From the NCBI GenBank assembly GCA_964034945.1, contig OZ035961.1:13903243-13967242 (forward strand): a stretch of 64,000 nucleotides of DNA, given 5' to 3'. The stretch is from Chrysopilus asiliformis. Taxonomy: Eukaryota; Arthropoda; Insecta; Diptera; Rhagionidae. Positions 42,401-57,400 of this stretch are shown piece after piece. Position 1 is the stretch's first letter, and every line of letters begins with the position of its first letter. The position numbers were made by a program, and so were the translations under genes. Below the pieces are notes generated by a model. That model made no database searches. It saw only the letters and a list, made by a program, of their open reading frames with translations, and was not told the origin of the DNA.

Positions 42401-45400
42401 AATCGACATAAAATGTATTGCAGAGCGCGTAATTTGAATCTTGATAAAAATTTGAGTCTCATAATTGTTTTCATAACCCATTGTTTATTTTGAAAATAAA
42501 ATTTACGTGAATATATTTAATACCAGTATATGTACCTGTCGTTGCTGGGTTAAAGTGTTTTGTTTCAGAAATTCGTAAAAAAAATTTAGAAACTTGGGAA
42601 AAATTCAGAAATAACTTTTTTATTTACTTTTGAGAAAATTGCGTTGTCCTTTCTGAACTTTTGAGTAAAAATTTAAAAATTTTGGGATTAAATTTGGCCT
42701 CTAAGGACATGTACGAAACGGACTAATTGCAAGCTCTTTCTTCCAGTTTTTATTGGCAAGTTTTCAGTAATTGGAATTTTGTGCTATTAATTTTTTTTAA
42801 AATCGTATAATTTCTAACAAATTCTCAAAAAAACTCTTAAGACTCATAAAGCTCAGTAAAACTCATTTACAGAACATCTCAAGTTGCTAGCTCAACTCGT
42901 TCTCGAGTTATTTAAGGTAAAACTGACACACAGACGTAAATTTCTATCTGCCACCGTTCTCGAGTCGGTCTCCGTCCTGAATACAATACTTTCCCTCTAT
43001 AGCAGAGGAAAGTAATTAGCATGGAAAGAAGAAGAATTAGCAACATTGAAAATTTGTTAAATGCGAACATACTAAAATTAGTATCACATTAGACCGTTTT
43101 GCACATGCCCTAAAACCCAATTTAGACTAACGATTGCGATTACGATGAGATCAAAGCTTTCATTTTCCTATCGTTGAAAGCTTTGATCTCTTTGGTCGAG
43201 AAGCTTTAATCGTAATCGCAACCGTAATCGCAGTCGTTAGTCTGAATTGGGCTCAAGAGTCTTTAATGATCATTTTCGAGTAAAATTTTAAAAAAGGATA
43301 TCCAAACTATATATTACGAGGACCTTAATGTTTAGGCTATCGGAATTTTTCGATTAAAATCATAGGTTTTTATTTTGAATATTTGTTATGTATTTGGAAT
43401 TGTGTTAGTGCGTTATTGGGGCCACTCTGGCAGTCTAAAGGTTAAGAAAATTTTCCGAAGATGGGACCTGGTGCAATCGCTTTTTCGACATTGAAAACAT
43501 TTTGCGAATAATCTGTTGTGCAGGTTCTCTACTAATAGTGGTGTAAGCCCTCTCCGCGGCTTAAGCCGTGCTGAGTGCAGTTCTTTGTATATGGTGTCGT
43601 TTATTGTTATTGGTGCGTAGTTCATTTGGATTTAATTAAGAAAATCTTTTTTTTATAAAGTATTAAAATCTTTATTTTTTATATGCGAAGAAAATATTAT
43701 TTCACTCCACAAATTCTGCGCAATAACAAAATGTAACTGCGTGTGTAAAAGTCAATCAATTCAATTACCAATTTCTTCAAAAAATACTTTCAATTGCAAC
43801 CACTAGAGTTCGAAGCGCGTACGATCAGTAAAGTTATCCAATCAAATCTTTTTTTTTGTAGCAAAACTAAATCAATTTAAATTTGTTGGTTTTTGTGCAA
43901 ACCAATTATGTCAAATTAAATAATTAAGATTCGGTTTTTGTGAGAAACAATTTAAATTGGTTCGTAAAAGTGAATCAATTTTATACTCATTTACTTAAAT
44001 ACGCCAATTTGGAGTTTTTGTAAAACTTTTTCTACATAAATACGAGTTTGAAAATTGCCTAATAACTGCAAAGTGTAACTTTATGCGAAATCGTATCTAT
44101 GATCGGGAATCTATGCGATTATGCAACATTTCAGTGGCAGTGGTTCGGCATTCAGCCCAGATTTTACACATGAATGATTTGCAGGTACGAAAAGCGCACC
44201 AGAAGCAAAAAAGTGTGACCTTTCCAATAGCATCGCCATTAAAATCTACAGTAACACCGGCAAGCAATAAAAGAAAAATGTTGGAGAACATTTTGTATCG
44301 CAACATATTGGAATGAGTCAAAAGCTGCTGCTGTAGAGCTACGGACGTGTGAGATTCGACAGGTAAAATGAAATACAGGTACAGGAATGACCAATAAATC
44401 AAAATATCGAAGTGCGGCGTTGCTTTTGCGTCTGGAATGCGTGTTGAACAAGTAAAGTGCACCGATTTGAAATATGGAAACATTCGGTTCGTGCTCCTAG
44501 TCACCCCTCTGGCTGCACTCGCTGCCCTTCTGCATTAGCATAGGGAATCAGCATATGGTAGATTGTGTATGTGAAGTGCTCAGATACGTTTTGATTCTGT
44601 ACATCTTCGTATGTGATATTTTTCGGCCTCCCATATTGATGATAGAGTTATTACAAGATTTGTACCCCACTCTTAATTTGTTGGCGGCACCTTTGAGCAT
44701 CTTCCAATTAGCTCGGCCGACACCTAAGGCAGCGGTCCGTCTTTGAACGCTTAGAAGCGGACCACACCAACAAAATCATGCTATACACGGCACAACATCC
44801 AAAACATTCGTTCAAGCACTGAGATTTTATTAATGGGAATGACCAGCAAGAAAGAGCGTAAGACACCAGAAAGCAAGCAGAACTTGTTACTCCAAAAACA
44901 GAATCCTCAAGATTATGGTGTTGCTGCTGTGGTACTGAAAAAGGCAAAACACTTACACACAAAGTGAATATGGGGCTGAGAACCCAACTGAAAATGCGGC
45001 TTAAGACAAATAAAATATCAGGAGGCTAAAAAATTAAATTGAGTGGAACGCCGTTGTCTGATCTGAGATGGAATACTGACTTTACTTTAAAACCATACGA
45101 GAGAGCCTATTATACATACGAATATACATAAACATTAGTAATTACCTCGTGCTCCACCACACTTTGGCCAATCTTTTAGGGGAAGCCGCAACCGATCCAA
45201 ATTTCTGGTTATAAAAGAGAGGCCTCCGCACTTCATATGCCTCTAAGTGGATTTGATAAATTTAATTCTTGAACGGTTTGGACACTGAACCTATTCTGAA
45301 CAGATTTAAATTATTGATTTTTACTTTTGTTGCCACTGTGACTTTGGCCAAAAGATTATTAACAGTCAGCCAAAAAATTTGATTGGTTTTTTACAAGAAG

Positions 45401-48400
45401 ACAAAAAATAAATTAGAATGAAACTGTCCATAAAATGCGCCACACATTTAGGGGGAGGGGCGGTTTGCAAGTACAAAAAATTGTAAAAAATCTTAATCAG
45501 GGATCCGAAAATAGTAAAACCAGCATAACGTAGGCTGTCTCACAGTAGCAAAAAATTACAACACAAAGGCATATTTTACATTTAAAAAAATCACTGTGTA
45601 GCAAAATTGAATTGTGATGTATAAAAAAATTATGGTAAAAGAAATTCTAAGCGCTTAAACTGTAAATGTTTTTTAATACTGCTTTTGAATATATTGAAAT
45701 TTTATTGTGACTAAGGCTCCATTTACACATGCGATTTTTTCTTAAACTTCTTAGCGAATTTTATTCAGAATTAGTTCCGCGAATTTTATTCATCTATCGC
45801 TGAATTAATTCACTTAGCAAAAGTTGAATTTATTCGGACGGTTTTATATGAAAAAACTCGAGCTTTTCGACATTTTCCGGCGAATAAATTTCTGATTTTT
45901 ATGTCGTAGTATAAATAGTTGCGCGACATGTATAGTGTCGAAAAATAAAATTCGCGTAACTAAGTGTAAAATGTAATCGATCCCCAAAAACCGTTTGCAC
46001 CAACGAAACTTGGCAACTTATATCTAACTTAAATTATTTAAGTCCCAAAATTTCTATATGGTTTAAGTAGGCGAAGCACTACTTAATTTTTTAAGAATAA
46101 TGTACGCAAACGGACCTTCTTAAGACGCTTTCGGCATGTTGGCAAATTTTGTAGTTTACAAAAAGTTGATTTTGTAATTTGGGTGTTTTTTGAGTTTTTT
46201 TTTCAGGAACACCTTGGTACAAGTACATCTAAAAATAATTTGGCGGAAAAAGACTCGGAAAACTGCCGAAATATTTAACTGAGAAATTTGGACATAAATG
46301 GACTCGGAATAAAAATTACCTGAAATTTTCTCAAGCTTAATTTTATTTGTTTTTTTCACTACATTTTCGTAAAAAAAAAAACTGTTCAAATCTTACTTTA
46401 GAATGTCCTTTTGAATCTCTTGGATTCATAAATTTAAAAATTGTTCTTTATTAAACTACATTTTGATAAAATTTCAACATTACAATTTTTTTTCCACAAA
46501 ATTTGTACCCCACTGTACCGACTTAAGACTTAACGCCAAAGCCTTTTATCCGTGGAAAATACGGCGCGGCGGTCAAATTGATCACCACGAAAAGCTAAGC
46601 GACAGGTAATCCCCGATCACTTGTTAGAAGCCGCATACCGCCAAAAGGTTTTAAATTCAGGTGAAACGGTATACCAGTTTCTAATATCAGAAGCTTCTAA
46701 TTTTCAAATGCGGGGATTACAATTTTTCTAATTGTGCTGAAATGTGGGATCATGCTAATGAGCACCGACTTTTCCCAGCCACAGGCACCTCTCAAGCCCC
46801 ACACTTCGGCTTAAGTTGGATCGATTAACATTATCATTAGTATCGCGGGTCACTTCGATATCAGAATCGAGCCGAGTCGACTTGAGTGACTAAAGTTTGC
46901 CTCATTAGCCCCCATCGTGACGCTGAGTAGGGTAATTTTTCAAAAGTTGATTTCTAATATTTGTCCAATGATCGTGACAAGGTCACAATTTCCACGATGT
47001 CATTAGAAGCTGAATAGCTGGCTAGTTATATAGTGCTTTATAGTATTTAGTTAGATTAGTAATAAGTGGGTATTTAAGGCTATGCTAAAACACAAGCAAT
47101 AGGCACTGAACGAGCGATAAGAAAACATAAAATAAAATGATGGTAAATTTACCACCTTGCTAGGCATATTGTGGCTAATTGTGTCGCTATAGGTTCAGGT
47201 ATGGCGGTTTTTTTTTATTCAACGACTGGCTGTTTTTTTTACGTTAATCTGCCACCATAGAGAATGTTTTTTCTCCTTTGATTGATTGTGGGAAGTTAGG
47301 TAATTATTTTGCCATTAGGCTTTTGTATGGTCGTCTAAAAAGGATTACGCTACTTGATGATGTGATGGGATTTCTACATAAGAACAATTTTTCTTATTTA
47401 TTTATTTTTTCCTCGTTTTGATTCTTGTTGACGGGTTTTTTGTAGTTTCGCTGCTGTGTTTTGATTGTACCGAGAATAACACCTTATTTTCTGGCCAGGT
47501 TCTCTTGTTAACAGCAGACTTTAGAATATTTTCAAAGGTCGCGGCTTTACTGATCGCGCCTAATCATTATCAATGAATCACCTTGATCAGTTTCAGTTCA
47601 GCGAAGTGAAAATGATTCAGAATGTTTGTATAGTCCGATAATTGGGTGCGCTGATTAAGCATTTTACGATTTAACTCATCTTAAGGAGACTTTTTTTTTA
47701 CTTTTCTTAGGATTTTGTAAGGAGGATCCAGATCGCCGATGACCAGCGTCTTGATCAACAATGAAAGTAATTCTGATGGGAATAAAGGACTGGTATGAGT
47801 TGCATATGAAATGGGAAATTGATGTTTTCGGTTTCAATTCTGGCACTATAATTAAATCGTTGACTGTTGAATTTTGCGCTAAAGATTGATGGATTTTTGC
47901 ATTTTTGGTCGTCGTTTTAAATGCAATCGAAGTTAATGGAATTTTTGCAGGAGAAACCGTCGAGTCACAGAATTTTTATCAAAAACTGCAATACCTTAGT
48001 GTCGTTTTAGTTTAAAGGTTTGAAAATGTTTTTGATTACTTTGATATTCAGAACTACGTAAACAAAATTAATTTCAAAAGTTTTTTTGCGCTATTTTTTA
48101 GACAAAAAAAAATTGGAAATAATCTGGTTTTTTGGAAGTTTCTTAAAAATTTTATTTCTGGTGAAATTTTCGTTGAGATTAATTTGACAAAAAAAAATAA
48201 AACATACTTATGCGGTTTCTGAATTCTAATGCCTTCTAATTAATGATTAATTTGACCAAAAAAATAAAAACATATACTTATGTGGTTTCTGAATTCTAAT
48301 GCTTCGTTTTGACTGAAAAGATTTGCAGAAATTTTGTTCTCAAAAGGTGATTTTGTGAGTATGATTACCTTTAATTTGTCTGGCAGAAGAAATATCAATT

Positions 48401-51400
48401 TTGCAAATTTTAGCTCCGAAATGAACGGTTGAGAGAAAAAGTTCTGATATTTTTCTTTAGTAAAAACAACATATAACATTACACTCAAACGAAATTTCAA
48501 ACAGCTGTCACACAAAGATAAACTACACCAGGGAGTTTAGGATGACAAAAGATTTTGATTTTCGCATATCCGTCTGTCTGTCTATCTGTCTGTCTGTCCG
48601 TCCGTCTGTCTGTATGTCCACACTATACCTTTCGAAAGGATTGAGCTAGAGAGTTGAAACTTTGTATAGTTGCGTTTCTCGTAAATGACAAGGCTAAGAT
48701 CATAAACGGGTAAAATTTGACCATTCCTTCTCCCTCCCCCATGCGCACGAAACAGTTTTTTACCATTTTACCAGTATCGAAAAATTTATAAAGACGAAAT
48801 GTGTTTAGAATATGATTTTACATAATATCCAAACCCAATCGGATCAATCCTTTCTCCCTCTCCCATACAAATGTGTTGTTTTCATAAAAATTTTGTCTGC
48901 CACCATATGGAGTATTTGACGATTGCTTCCTGGCAAGTCTAGCTTTTGTTGTTTTTTAGATGAATTTGATTTGCTAAAAGTCAATTTGATTTGATGTGTG
49001 AAAAGAGCGATGTCATCTGCATTATTTAGAATTTGATGTCTAAAAATTTGAATTTGGACTTAAATAAATCCTGCAAGCTGTTATTAAAATACCCGAATTT
49101 TATGAATTTATTTTAGATCGCTTTGCAATTTAATTTCTCACTCAATGTCGATAATTTCTCCACCTAAAATTAAAAATTTTCATTGCCTAAAATATCCCAT
49201 TGTAACACACATTCCGATGCGTATAGTTATCAAACTAAAACACATGTAACTAAAAAAAATCGAGAAAATTTTCTTCCAAGAAGCCAGTGTCTAGACTCCA
49301 CCAAGTTCCAGACCAAAATCACATTAAGTACGATCCTGGAGTTACGTTAATTTCCTATCTCCAGCACATAATTAGAGTAGATCAGAAATTCTATTCATTC
49401 ATCAAAGCGATTACGTACGCAAACGTGTTCAATGAATAGCTAGATACTGACTTTATTCGCTACTCGTTAAGATAAAAGATGGAACACGTTTATAGTTCAT
49501 TAAGAGGACGACTTTGTGAGGCCGGCCTCACTGATGTTGCCATACACAAGATTAACCGGACTCGACACAATGATCATCTCGCATCAGGTGTGAAGAAAAG
49601 TAACTTGTATTGAAACTATCTTAACAACACATGAGATTACATGTAAGTATGTGGCCGACAATAGCGATCGATCCCACGGAAGGGGGGGCATTCTAACAGT
49701 TGACCGGAACATGATTAAGTCAATCAGGTAAAATTAACGATCGCCTCTGAGCGGCATGTTTTATTCTTTTGATGTGGTCCATCAGGATCTTCTCCCGTCA
49801 CACTCCTCTATTGTGGTGCTCGGTAAAATGATAATTTCAAAGATCGTAACCTTTAACCATATTTTGTTTGATTCAATGTTCTTATGGCAAGGCGCAGGCA
49901 GCACCTGAACCTAGCACTTGTTTCACCTTCCTGAGCGCAGCGGCACCTTCCTAGATTTGTCGGTTACTTTGAAATCTTTTTGTCAGTGGCAAATAGTCGT
50001 AGGGTGTCTATTGTCTCGATACAGATCCATTTTTTTACAAGAATACCGCTCATATGTCGATAACGAGGATCGAACAAAATTGTTTGATTTCTTCGGTTTG
50101 AAAAGTTCATTGTGGCCAACACCTACCTAAAAATCTCTTGATTATGTGGAACAAATTCGCTGTTTCCTCATGTGCGAAATTTATCACCGGCTGAACACCT
50201 CAGAAATTCCCTCTGTGTCAATTGAAGGCGATTCTCTGGTATTATTGTGTGACTAGGAAAACCAAAAGCGAAGCAAAATACCTGGACAGAATTCTGGATT
50301 TCGTTCGTAAATTTCAAAAATGCTGGCTAAATGTGGCTGGCAGTAAGTGTCATGGAAAGATCACCTCTGGAGTTGAGGCCAGTTATGATCGTGTCACGAC
50401 ACATGTCTCGGTTAGTATCTTTTAAGCATTAGGTATGAATTCCGTGTGTTTTTTAGATCTTAATAGCTAAAGACATAATTTTTTTGTTGTTCTTGTTGTT
50501 TTTTTCCTCAACGATTTCAACTTCAAAATCTCGTAGGAATGAATTTTTCACGTGAAATGCCACCCTTTGAGAGATGGAGGCGCACATTCACAAACGATAA
50601 TATAATACCTTCTAATCGTGTGTGACAAATCGATTAAGCATAGTTTTTGGCCTGTCTGTCAGTCTGTTTCTGACTTTTTGTCGTTTAATGTACGCTTCAG
50701 GCTGAGGTTGGTTTTGGGATCATGGAGTTTTGTAGCTAAACTCAGTCAAATTTAGAAGGAAATTAACTTTTTTTATGTTGACTGTTAGCTGATGATCATA
50801 ACAAAAGTTTGTATGCGTTCTTCGGTTGTTCCAGCTTTACTACAATTTGTAATGAAAACATGAATAGACACTTTAACTGGGGTAATTGTGCGGGATGATG
50901 TCAGAATGGAGGTTACACGATGAAAAATAAATAGAATTAACAAAAAAAAAAGGTGTTTAGTGTTGAATAAAACTTCTTTTCGGAATTCAAAATTTCACAC
51001 ATACACCGGGGTGTGGGTTTCATTTCGCTTTTTATTGTTACCATAAAAAATCAACAAAACATAAATATAAATAAATAATTAGTCTGGCTGGACTGAACTA
51101 ACTCTGATGAATAGAAATACCCACTTTAATGAATAAATAAGACTGATTTTGCAATTTCCATTCATATATAAGTCGCCATTAAATGGAAGCTTTAAACAAG
51201 AAATTCGTTTCGAGGTTTTTAGACGTTGTTAATTTAGAATTTATTACGCTATTTAGAACCGAATGATTTTAACACTTAAATCAATTTGAAAAGGCTAATA
51301 GGTTAGAGTTCAAAAATCGAAAGTCCCATCAAGGTTATTCTTTGGTGGTACTAGAAATAAATTTTTGGCAAAAGAGTGAACATTTTTGATTGATTAGAGA

Positions 51401-54400
51401 TGCATTTTGTTTTGCAACCAGCAGATGTTCCGGGGGTAATGGTATCAAAAATTCCTGAGAAAACACCGTCTTCCATGTAGACAAAAAAAACTCTGTTTCC
51501 ATAATTTTTTTCGGCAATTTTTCAATAAAAATTTTCAAGACTTTCAATATCCCACTTCTGGCTTAACCAACAAATGTTAGACCACAAATATTTATAACCT
51601 TTTGCGTAGCGAATCTAACTATTTTCATATCTAGCACGTCATTGAACTTTAATTTGTTGTAAAAATATCATAAAAGATGCATTTCTACTAAAGATTAAAC
51701 CGAAGCTGAAGTTAAAGCTTGGCCAATAACGAATCTTTCTCACAACAGTCATAAATTGAACTCGATTCCGCTCGATCTTCATTATGATTTGATGATCCGT
51801 TTGCAAGATCAATCAGAATCAGCTTGCAATGAAAGCGGAAAACCATCAAACCAAAGGCGCAATGATCGATAACCAGAGATGCGTTTCTACTTCTGGAACA
51901 GATTCTTCCACTTTCCGCTGAATTGATCACATTAAATAGCCGCACTCGCATAAAACACAAAATGTTATGCTGGTGATCGCTTAGCATGGCTAAAAAGCCT
52001 CTTCGGATGCCAATTTCTATACTGATCTTAATAATTGGAAAAATGGCATACATTTTTGTGGCATTTCGATTGCCATACGGAAGCAATGTCACGTACTAAA
52101 GAAATGATTAGCGGTAATCATATTATTTGCGTTATTGTCTGCCTAAGCCAACACCATCATAAGAAATGCATAAAGCATAAGAACGATTCAAGCGGATAAA
52201 AAATTCAAAGAGACGCGAATGTAAAAAAAAATTGACGTGCTTTACTGAATGAATGCTCTCCAATCTAATTTCAGTGATTTGCTACTCGATTAACAATCCT
52301 ATGATGTTCTGGACAAGCAGCATTAACGATAAACACCAAAATATGCAACAGCATGTTATTCAATGTGTTCCGCTCATATCGTCTCAGATGGAATCATTTT
52401 CGCCGCTTCTTCAAGATTCAAGAAGAAAAGTAATCTTTAAAAAATTAAATCTTCCAGGGCAAGTCTAGAGCAAATCGGCTTCAGATGTATGCATACTTAA
52501 TCGAATTTTTTGGTGGAAATGAAAATCTGACCCGTAAATGCTAACCAGAAAAAGTGTTTTGTGGGTTTGAGAGGAGGTTTTCTCCAAAATGTTTTCTCGA
52601 TCATTTTCTTTCAGTTTTATTTCATTATTCGTGTTTTTTTTTGTTCAAATCGAAAATTATATTCATTTCACATATTTCAACCGCATACAATTTATTTCAC
52701 GTCAACAACTGCAAAGTTTACTGCCAAAATCGGAAAGAATCAAAGCCGAAAAATGAACAGAAGCTAAATTAAATTTCGCGAAATTTGAGTAAATTTGATT
52801 GAACATTTTTGGTGCTTGTGGCCCTTTTTGAATACAATTTGCAGCAAGAGGTTAAAGTGACACGTTTTTACATCCAGTTGATTGAATTCAAGTCAAACCA
52901 GTGATGAGCCAACGAAATGCAGCAACGTTTTATTGATTGGTAGAAATTCAATTGACACGATGACTTCTTAACTGACAAAATTGCACAATTTGATGGTGGA
53001 AGCATTTTGCATGATTACAAAGTGAAGCCTTGATGACGATTTTCCACACGGAAAAATTGATTTCTGGTTTATACTGCCGGTCACAAATTGGAAAAATAAA
53101 ATAATATTTTTCGTGCAATTCGAGTAAATTGAAAATCAAAACCATTTCCAGAAGAGTGTTGTCAGATTGATGAAACATTTCAAATAACCACAAATATGGA
53201 ATGATAGTTTAGATAAAAGTTTCCACACGAAATCAATGATACTGCGAATAATTGCATTTTTCATGGCGAATGGGGTTATGGAAGAAAAAAAAACGTTTAT
53301 AAAAAACGGAAATATTCATTTTAAGATAGGTTTTTTTTTCAATAGACAGGCGGAAGTCATCTCGATAGAAGGAAGAAAAATGAAAAATATCGCACTAAAG
53401 TGAAATAAAATTATACTAGCTATCCGTATCTATATCTTACTCCATATAAAACACGGCAATAAACAATGACTCTCGTTATCATTATGCAGCTATTACCAAT
53501 TCGTTTTTTATTTGTTCCTCAATTTTTATTATTGGTAAATTGTGCAAAAACCAGATCACTGGCTCAAGAAACCGACTTATTCATAATTGAATTCGCTGAT
53601 TACGGTTCGCCATGAACAATCATGCTTAGGAAAATGCGGACAAAAAAACCCCATAAAGGTAGTTAGAGATGAAAAAAATTAACTTCATTAATCGATCATG
53701 CATTACAGTTTCACTTGTTGACCGATCAGCAACTAAAAACACTTTCGATGCAGTAAAAAAATCTTAATTTTTTTTAATACGAATTGCTGTTTTCAAAGCA
53801 AAACGTCTCAAATCAAATCAATCCGTCGTGAAATAAAAATTTTGGTTATGAAATAAATCGGTTAGTACGATCAATGATTCAAAAAATATACTGATGTAAA
53901 TTAAATCTAATTTTTGTATCGTTGTCCAGGCGGATTGATGAAGCGGACTATTTCCTCATCAAGCCGGAAATTAGCGCTTCGATTTAGTTACCTGAGCCAC
54001 AACCAATTAAGTACAAACAATTAGAAACATTCTGGAGACTTGTCTTAAAGTGAGCCGTCAAAGTCGCCTAATTGATGGATCACGAGAGGGGTTTTGAACA
54101 GCAATTTGGTTTTAAACATAGAAAATTACTTGGAAAATAATTTTTATTGTGGTTTTCTCTAAATTGTTTAATAGAGTCTTTGTTTCTTTAGCGTTTTGCT
54201 TTTAAATTTTTTTTAAAATGATTTCATATTTTCCTTGTAAATTGAACTTTTCAAACTGTACATTGTTGTTGATGAATAAATATAGATAATAATGAATACA
54301 AGTAAAAAAAAACAAGACAATTTGCACCTTTCTAATTGGACATACGTGTCGCATGCAGAACGTCAACACGATCTATTTAGAGGATGTCACGACATCATAA

Positions 54401-57400
54401 ACTTATGATAACATCATCCAAATATTTTAAATAGTAAACGAAACAGTCAAGCACAGTAAGTATGTATACATAAGTCGAAAGTTTTGCCGTAAAAAAAATT
54501 GTTTGTTTCATGGAAAAAGTATATTTTACACGAACATATTGTTTGTTAAAATCGAAAATTATATTTTTAAATTCCAATTTAAAATTGTGGCGTGGTGCTG
54601 CAAATGCAAACCAATTAAAGAAAGTTAATGCATGCAAAAATTCCAGGTGAAAATTTGTAAAAAATACATGTTGAGGCCACCAATTTTAGTGTAGGACCCA
54701 CGGGACCCATCGAATGCGTTGCGTTGTCGCATAATGCAATTTTTAAAGGCAACCAAACAAATTTAGATGTTTTTAGTTCCACAAAATTAGTTTTGTTTTT
54801 TTTTCGTTGTGCAAATAAGAACTTTTGTACACGGAAAAAATCCTGGAGTATTTTTCAATCCAAAAATTATATTCACGAAATCTTGATACATATTTTGGAT
54901 TGGAATTTAATACATGCGAATTTTTGAAAATATTTTAGCCTTTTTTGCAGTCATATTTGAACAGTTTTTTATTATGTATTGAACTTAAATAGTTTTAACA
55001 TTAATGTCTACAATTTAATCAAAATTTTAGACTTTAATACTGAATCAAACCAAAAATAAATTTATAAAAATTTTCCCTATGATTTTCCCTATGATTACAT
55101 ATAAGTCCAGCGTAATCCAGGTTTGATTGGAATTTACTCCAAGATTTTTTACCGTGTAGAAAGAAAAACTTTTTAATTTGTTTTATAAATTGTGGAATAC
55201 AACACTGCAGCGCATTTGATATGCCATAGTCCTAAGAAAGCCAATGCGTCAAAAAGGGTATGAGATTGTAAAGCCACACCTTTTTTTGACATTTATTTTT
55301 CGATCGATATCAAAAAATCTTTGCATAATTAAATGAACAACATACGAAAAGCTCCAATTGCCAGGAGCCAACCGTCAAATACTCTATATGAGGGCAGATG
55401 AAATTTTTATGAAAAAAATCCATTTGTATGGGAAAGCGGGGAAGGATTGGTCCGATTGGATTTTGATGTATAGAACGGTTATGGAAAATCATGTTCTAAA
55501 CACATTTCGTCTTAATAAATTTTTCGATACTGTGCACCGTTTTCGAGAAAATATTGTAGAAAAAAGTTAAAAAGAGGGAGGTCCAAGGTGGAACCTCAGC
55601 TTGTACCTTGAACTTCCCCCGCTAGTACCTGGAGCATCACTAAAATGTAACAGTATTTTTTTACTGCTCCTTTAAATATTCCTCTGAGATAGTATCTTTT
55701 TTGCAGTTACTACTTATTCATATTGCTAGAATTATAAGCGCGGTATTACAAACGGCAACTTTCGGGCTTACTTAAGCCGATTTTTGGGAGAAACGACTGA
55801 GGAGGGAAAAGTTGCCACTCGAAATCATGGCTTATCGACAATCTGCATACATGCAAACCGTGTGAACCGGTTTCGGAAAAGTAGTAGGCAGAAATCATTT
55901 TCGTTCTGACCGTCAGCAGGTAAAGATCGTGGGAAGTATATGAGCAGCAGCAATTTCAATGGTTTGAGTCCACACACACCCATGTAAACTTGTGTAGCAT
56001 ATGCAAACAGGATTGGCTTATTTAAGCCACAAGTGTAAGCACATTGGCTTATTAAGCCCAAAAGTTGCCGGCTTAAATAAGCCCGAAAGTTGCTGTGTGT
56101 AATACCACGCTAAGGTTGCCTTAAACCTTAGAATTCGCACAAAGTTTGTGGCATCGGAGTATAAATACTCAAATCGAGTTTTACTCCACCAAAATCCTGT
56201 AAGCCTGCGTGGAAGCTGGCAAAGCAGGCTCTGATGACGGTGAGCCAGCTTTCCATACCAGAAACAGGTTCCTGATGGGTTTTCAGGGCAGACATGTCCG
56301 ACCTGTTGGGGGGAAATTTGGATATGAAAACATCCGCAAAAATAATATAATTTTGTTGTTTTTGCACACCTTATAAGCCGAGAAATTCTAATAGGATATT
56401 GCTAGTTAGATATTTATTCAGATCTGACTGGATTGAAAAAAAAAATGGTTTCGGGTAGCGAAAACAATCGCAAGGAAAATTAGAAATTTTCAATTGAGTT
56501 TGAAACCTTGAATTTGAAAAACTATCTATTCCTTTATTGGAACACCCAAAACAGCACCTCACAATTGAGGTTCTAACATTTGTATTGTTTTTCGCTGGAA
56601 CTCATCAGTAGCACAGGTCGTAATAGTAGTCTAGATCGATGATATCGTCAGCAACAATCAGTAACTAATTTCGAACACTTTTTGGTACGGTTCAAATAAA
56701 ACATTTTTTGGTATGGTTCAACCTCTAAATTTTAGAAGTTTTCTAAACTTAGGTACTATGTAGGAAAATTGTGAAATTACCAATGCAAGAAATAACTTTT
56801 AGAAATGAAATATTTAAATTATAGGGTAGGGTGGGTTTGTGTCGTGCAACTTAAATTTTTCGCCAAATAAAATCTCGAATAATAAATTCTTTTAGCCAAT
56901 TCATTCTTGATAGAACAGCCTAACAGCAAAAGTATCCTGGTTTGTATTTTCCGGAAAGTTTCAGCTGTAGAAAATGTCTCGTATTTTAAAGTACCCATCT
57001 TTTCCTATAAAAATTTTACTCTCAATAAAATGACTATTTTAACCTCCAGAATAGAATATGATAAATTGTAAGTTGTTTCTTCAAAAAATTTGCTTGTCGT
57101 AATTTAACACAATTAGGTATTTTTTTTTGTTATTTTCAATTCAAACCATTAATCATATTATCATTAATACTAAAAAATGAGACAAATATGCTAAATATTG
57201 ATATATTTCATTGGCATTGACCGGCACAAACTAGTGCAAATGATAATTAATATAAAACGATTTCGATTGTTGTTTGCTTGCGTCAATCATTAGTAAATTA
57301 AATATCATCTCGAAAAAAATATTGTGGAAAAATCAAATAAGAATTAATAATATCGCTAAACATTTGTCTCTTCAAAAATGTTTTTTTTACGATATTTGTC

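Noticed and set aside
44097..44504. 135-residue minus-strand open frame
   Set aside because: It opens on GTG, overlaps other frames on both strands and has no domain.
51712..52092. 126-residue minus-strand open frame
   Set aside because: It opens on GTG and shows no family features; probably chance.
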